From contig QHUE01000157.1 of NCBI GenBank assembly GCA_003221825.1, positions 1 through 31,954 on the forward strand: a DNA stretch of 31,954 nucleotides. Reading direction: 5' to 3'. The first letter of the stretch is position 1, and the number at the start of each line of letters is the position of its first letter. This document shows, piece by piece, positions 29,848 through 31,954 of this stretch. The DNA is from Gemmatimonadota bacterium. GTDB lineage: Bacteria > Gemmatimonadota > Gemmatimonadetes > Gemmatimonadales > GWC2-71-9. The notes under the pieces were generated by a model. It was given only the letters and a program-made list of their open reading frames with translations. It ran no database searches and was not told the DNA's origin. Both the position numbers and the translations under genes were made by a program.

Positions 29848-30956
29848 TGCAGGATTCTTAGCACTCCCGCATCGGCGCCGGCCCGGAGAAAGCTCTCCGG
29901 GTCCGTCGCCGGAATCGCCACGCCCGTCTGTTTGCGCCAGCGCTTGGCGCTCGCTTCCATGTACTCCTCGATCGATCCCGCGACCCATTCGGCGGCATCG
30001 TCTTTCATCTGCCGCACGATGTCCTCCCAGGTGCCGACGTAGGTCGCGCCGGAGACAGTGCTCACGCGGTGGACCTCGAAGCTCTTGTTCTTCATCCCCT
30101 GCAGCTCGGTGAGCAGGGTCCCGAACAGCTCGAGCTGGCGCGGATCGCGGATCTGGCCGTCCGGCGTCATCGCTTCGATCTCCGAGAGCAGGATGTCCTC
30201 GGGGGCGGCGTCGCCCGCGAGCTCGTTGAGTCGCTCGTTCCACGGCACCAGCTCGGGATCGTCGTCGGGCAGGCGGTATACGCTTTTCTTCAGCTCGACG
30301 AGCCGCCAGATCGCGAGCGCGTCGTAATGCTCTTCGGGACCCGTGCGCTCGAGGTGAAGGAGCGCCGCCTCGTACTCGCCGCGGTCGTACAGCAGGTTCG
30401 CGAGATAGATGCGCGCTTCGCCGAGGCTCGCGTCGAGCTCCAGGGCCCGCCGCAGCCAGTGCAGGCTCCCGCCTTCGTCCGCCAATCGGTGCGCGGCGTA
30501 GCCGACGCACGCGGCGGCATCGGCGGAATCGGGATGCGCGCGCAGCGCCCCCTCAAAGAAGCGCCGCGCCTGGTCGAGCACGCCTTCCCGGAACAGCGCG
30601 CGCCCGATCTGCAGCATGAGGTCGTGATCGTCCTGGAAACCGAGCGCCAGCACGTGCTCGAAGCACGCGAGCGCGGCCGCGCGCTCGCCGAACTTGAGCA
30701 GGACCTCGCCCAGGCCCGCGAGCGTGTCCTCGTGGTCGGGATCGAGACCGCGCGCCTCCTCGAACGCGTGCCGCGCCCACGCGAACTCCTCACGCGCGAG
30801 CCGCGCATAGCCCATACCGACGAGCAGCTCGACGGCGTGGGGGTACAACCCCAGGCCCTCGCGCAGCATATCTATAGCTTCGTCGTATTGACCTTCGTTG
30901 TAGAGCTGATGTGCACGTTCGTCATATTCGTCGGAACTGAGGAACGGATCCGACAT
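29844..30956 (-). CDS. Tetratricopeptide-repeat protein, unknown
   Basis: 370 residues: a TPR array from about residue 10 to 230 (QLYNEGQYDEAIDMLREGLG, LLVGMGYARLAREEFAWARHAFEEARG, LLKFGERAAALACFEHVLAL and others), then an unfamiliar C-terminal domain (about 240-370) with FEVHRVSTVSGATYVGTWEDI and EEYMEASAKRWRKQTGVAIP. No signal peptide. Upstream on the minus strand TTGTGT, 17 nt, TATCAT (31014-30986) is a good promoter, shared as a divergent region with argJ. Confidence 0.75.
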   Translation of the reverse strand: MSDPFLSSDEYDERAHQLYNEGQYDEAIDMLREGLGLYPHAVELLVGMGYARLAREEFAWARHAFEEARGLDPDHEDTLAGLGEVLLKFGERAAALACFEHVLALGFQDDHDLMLQIGRALFREGVLDQARRFFEGALRAHPDSADAAACVGYAAHRLADEGGSLHWLRRALELDASLGEARIYLANLLYDRGEYEAALLHLERTGPEEHYDALAIWRLVELKKSVYRLPDDDPELVPWNERLNELAGDAAPEDILLSEIEAMTPDGQIRDPRQLELFGTLLTELQGMKNKSFEVHRVSTVSGATYVGTWEDIVRQMKDDAAEWVAGSIEEYMEASAKRWRKQTGVAIPATDPESFLRAGADAGVLRILH

Positions 30957-30985
30957 CGAACGGGTCCCCCCGGGAAGGTTGTGCT

Positions 30986-31014
30986 ATGATAAGAAACGGA
31001 GCACTGTTACACAA
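30986..31014 (-). promoter_or_regulatory. Promoter of the TPR gene
   Basis: TTGTGT at 31014-31009, 17-nt spacer, TATCAT at 30991-30986 on the minus strand. The predicted start is near 30979, leaving a 23-nt leader. The TATGAT on the + strand at 30985-30990 overlaps and may serve argJ. Confidence 0.5.
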
Positions 31015-31020
31015 GCGACT

Positions 31021-31954
31021 ATGTCCTCCGCAATTTCGACAATAGCAGCAGGTTCCGCGACATCTCCCGGCGGCTTCACCGCCGCCGCCGCGCACGCCGG
31101 TCTCAAAACGGACGGCGCGCTCGACGTTGCGCTGCTCGTGAGCGCGACGAGCTGTGCGACGGCGGGGGTGTTCACGAAGAACGCGCTGCGCGCGGCGCCG
31201 GTCGTCTACGACGCAGCGCTGCTCAGTGAGAAGCCGGGCCGCGTGCGCGCCGTGGCCATGAACGCGCGCGTCGCGAACGCCTGCACCGGGGCCGCTGGGC
31301 TCGACGCCGCGCGTGCGATGGCGCACTGCGCCGAAGAGGCAGCCGGTCTGCCACCGCGGACAGCGCTGGTGCTGTCGACCGGCGTGATCGGTGTGCCGCT
31401 CCCTGTGGATAAAGTGTCGCGGGGCCTCCGCGAAGCCGCCACGAAGCTCTCTCCCGCGGGCGGCATCGATGCCGCGCGCGCGATCATGACCACCGATACC
31501 CACCCCAAGCACTGCGCGGTGCGTCTCGAAACACCGACGGGGGTCATCACCATCGGCGGCATGGCCAAGGGCGCCGGCATGATCCACCCCGACATGGCGA
31601 CGCTGCTTGCCGTGCTCACCACGGACGCGGTGTCGGAGCCGGGCGCGCTGCGGCCGTTCTGGAAGCGCGTCGTCGACCACACCTTCAACGCGATCTCGGT
31701 GGACGGCGACACCAGCACCAACGACACCGTCCTCTTCCTGGCGAACGGACATGCGGGGATCGACCCGTCGCGCGACGGGGCGACGTGGAAGCTGTTTGAA
31801 GAGGCCGCGACCGAGGTGGCGCGCACGCTGGCGCTCGCGGTCGTCCAGGACGGCGAAGGCGCGACGAAGCGCCTGGAGATTCAGATCGTAGGCGCGCAGA
31901 CCGAAGCCCACGCGCGCGAGGTGGGACGGGCGATAGCACGCTCCACGCTCGTCA
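31021..31954 (+). CDS. argJ: Glutamate N-acetyltransferase/amino-acid acetyltransferase ArgJ, 3' end outside window
   Basis: At least 311 residues with no stop before the window edge. ArgJ transfers acetyl from N-acetylornithine to glutamate in the arginine cycle. Seen: oxyanion-hole STGVIGVPLP (Thr120-Gly121), NARVANACTG (usually NSGNANACTG in this family), and the self-cleavage site KGAGMIHPDMATLLA with nucleophilic Thr194. SVDGDTSTNDTV is typical of the beta chain. Only the C-terminal quarter is missing. No ribosome site near the ATG at 31021. Divergent from the TPR gene. Confidence 0.9.
   Translation, partial: MSSAISTIAAGSATSPGGFTAAAAHAGLKTDGALDVALLVSATSCATAGVFTKNALRAAPVVYDAALLSEKPGRVRAVAMNARVANACTGAAGLDAARAMAHCAEEAAGLPPRTALVLSTGVIGVPLPVDKVSRGLREAATKLSPAGGIDAARAIMTTDTHPKHCAVRLETPTGVITIGGMAKGAGMIHPDMATLLAVLTTDAVSEPGALRPFWKRVVDHTFNAISVDGDTSTNDTVLFLANGHAGIDPSRDGATWKLFEEAATEVARTLALAVVQDGEGATKRLEIQIVGAQTEAHAREVGRAIARSTLV

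Noticed and set aside
30922..31911. 329-codon minus-strand frame over argJ
   Set aside because: argJ motifs are clear on the + strand; the minus frame is arginine/histidine-rich shadow sequence.

Overview
The window is about 32 kb of GC-rich bacterial chromosome, densely packed, with no RNA genes, no CRISPR array and no intact mobile element that I can see. Two kinds of TonB-dependent receptor (an Oar-like one and a SusC/SusD pair), outer-membrane lipoproteins, a SigR/RsrA-type redox sigma system, a VKOR/DsbA disulfide pair and system I cytochrome c maturation genes point to a diderm such as Gemmatimonadota. That assignment is inferred from gene content and family resemblance and was not tested by phylogeny.

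Layout. 1-2035: end of an Oar-like TonB receptor. 2036-2160: octamer repeat and a 28-bp palindrome. 2161-3561 (-): APC amino-acid permease. 3649-4131 (+): small lipoprotein resembling an isolated TonB plug domain. 4185-8696 (-): susD, intact, and susC, broken by an N-terminal deletion/frameshift and by a second frameshift. 8902-9777 (+): heme A synthase. 9704-11463 (-): M24 peptidase coupled to a V4R-like protein. 11535-16325 (+): sigR, rsrA, DUF92, geranylgeranyl-reductase-like flavoenzyme, flavin reductase, SRPBCC protein and ketosynthase; the first six are joined by 1-4 nt overlaps and the ketosynthase follows after 29 nt. 16356-17042 (+): aquaporin. 17071-19717 (-): hemD-hemC-hemB. 19760-20356 (+): TPR protein. 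20318-23147 (-): STAS protein, response-regulator receiver, ccmA-ccmB-ccmC-ccmD. 23315-25261 (+): acetyl-CoA synthetase. 25197-26640 (-): small protein, DsbA-like, VKOR. 26755-27024 (+): small unknown with a strong terminator. 27078-28980 (-): PgsA-like enzyme, two small outer-membrane-type proteins and an OsmC protein. 29023-29847 (+): cyclic-nucleotide-binding protein and DoxX. 29844-30956 (-): TPR protein. 31021 to the end (+): argJ, cut by the window edge.

How the genes fit together. Haem is a recurring theme: hemDCB make uroporphyrinogen, ctaA makes haem A, ccmABCD serve cytochrome c maturation, and VKOR/DsbA supply periplasmic disulfides. The most unusual unit is the sigR-rsrA-led operon, which couples a thiol-redox switch to enzymes of prenyl, flavin and acyl chemistry. 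Short repeats of several unrelated families sit inside conserved genes and between genes, and several genes have a -10-like box so close to the start codon that their mRNAs may be leaderless. No stretch longer than about 300 bases lacks a gene.
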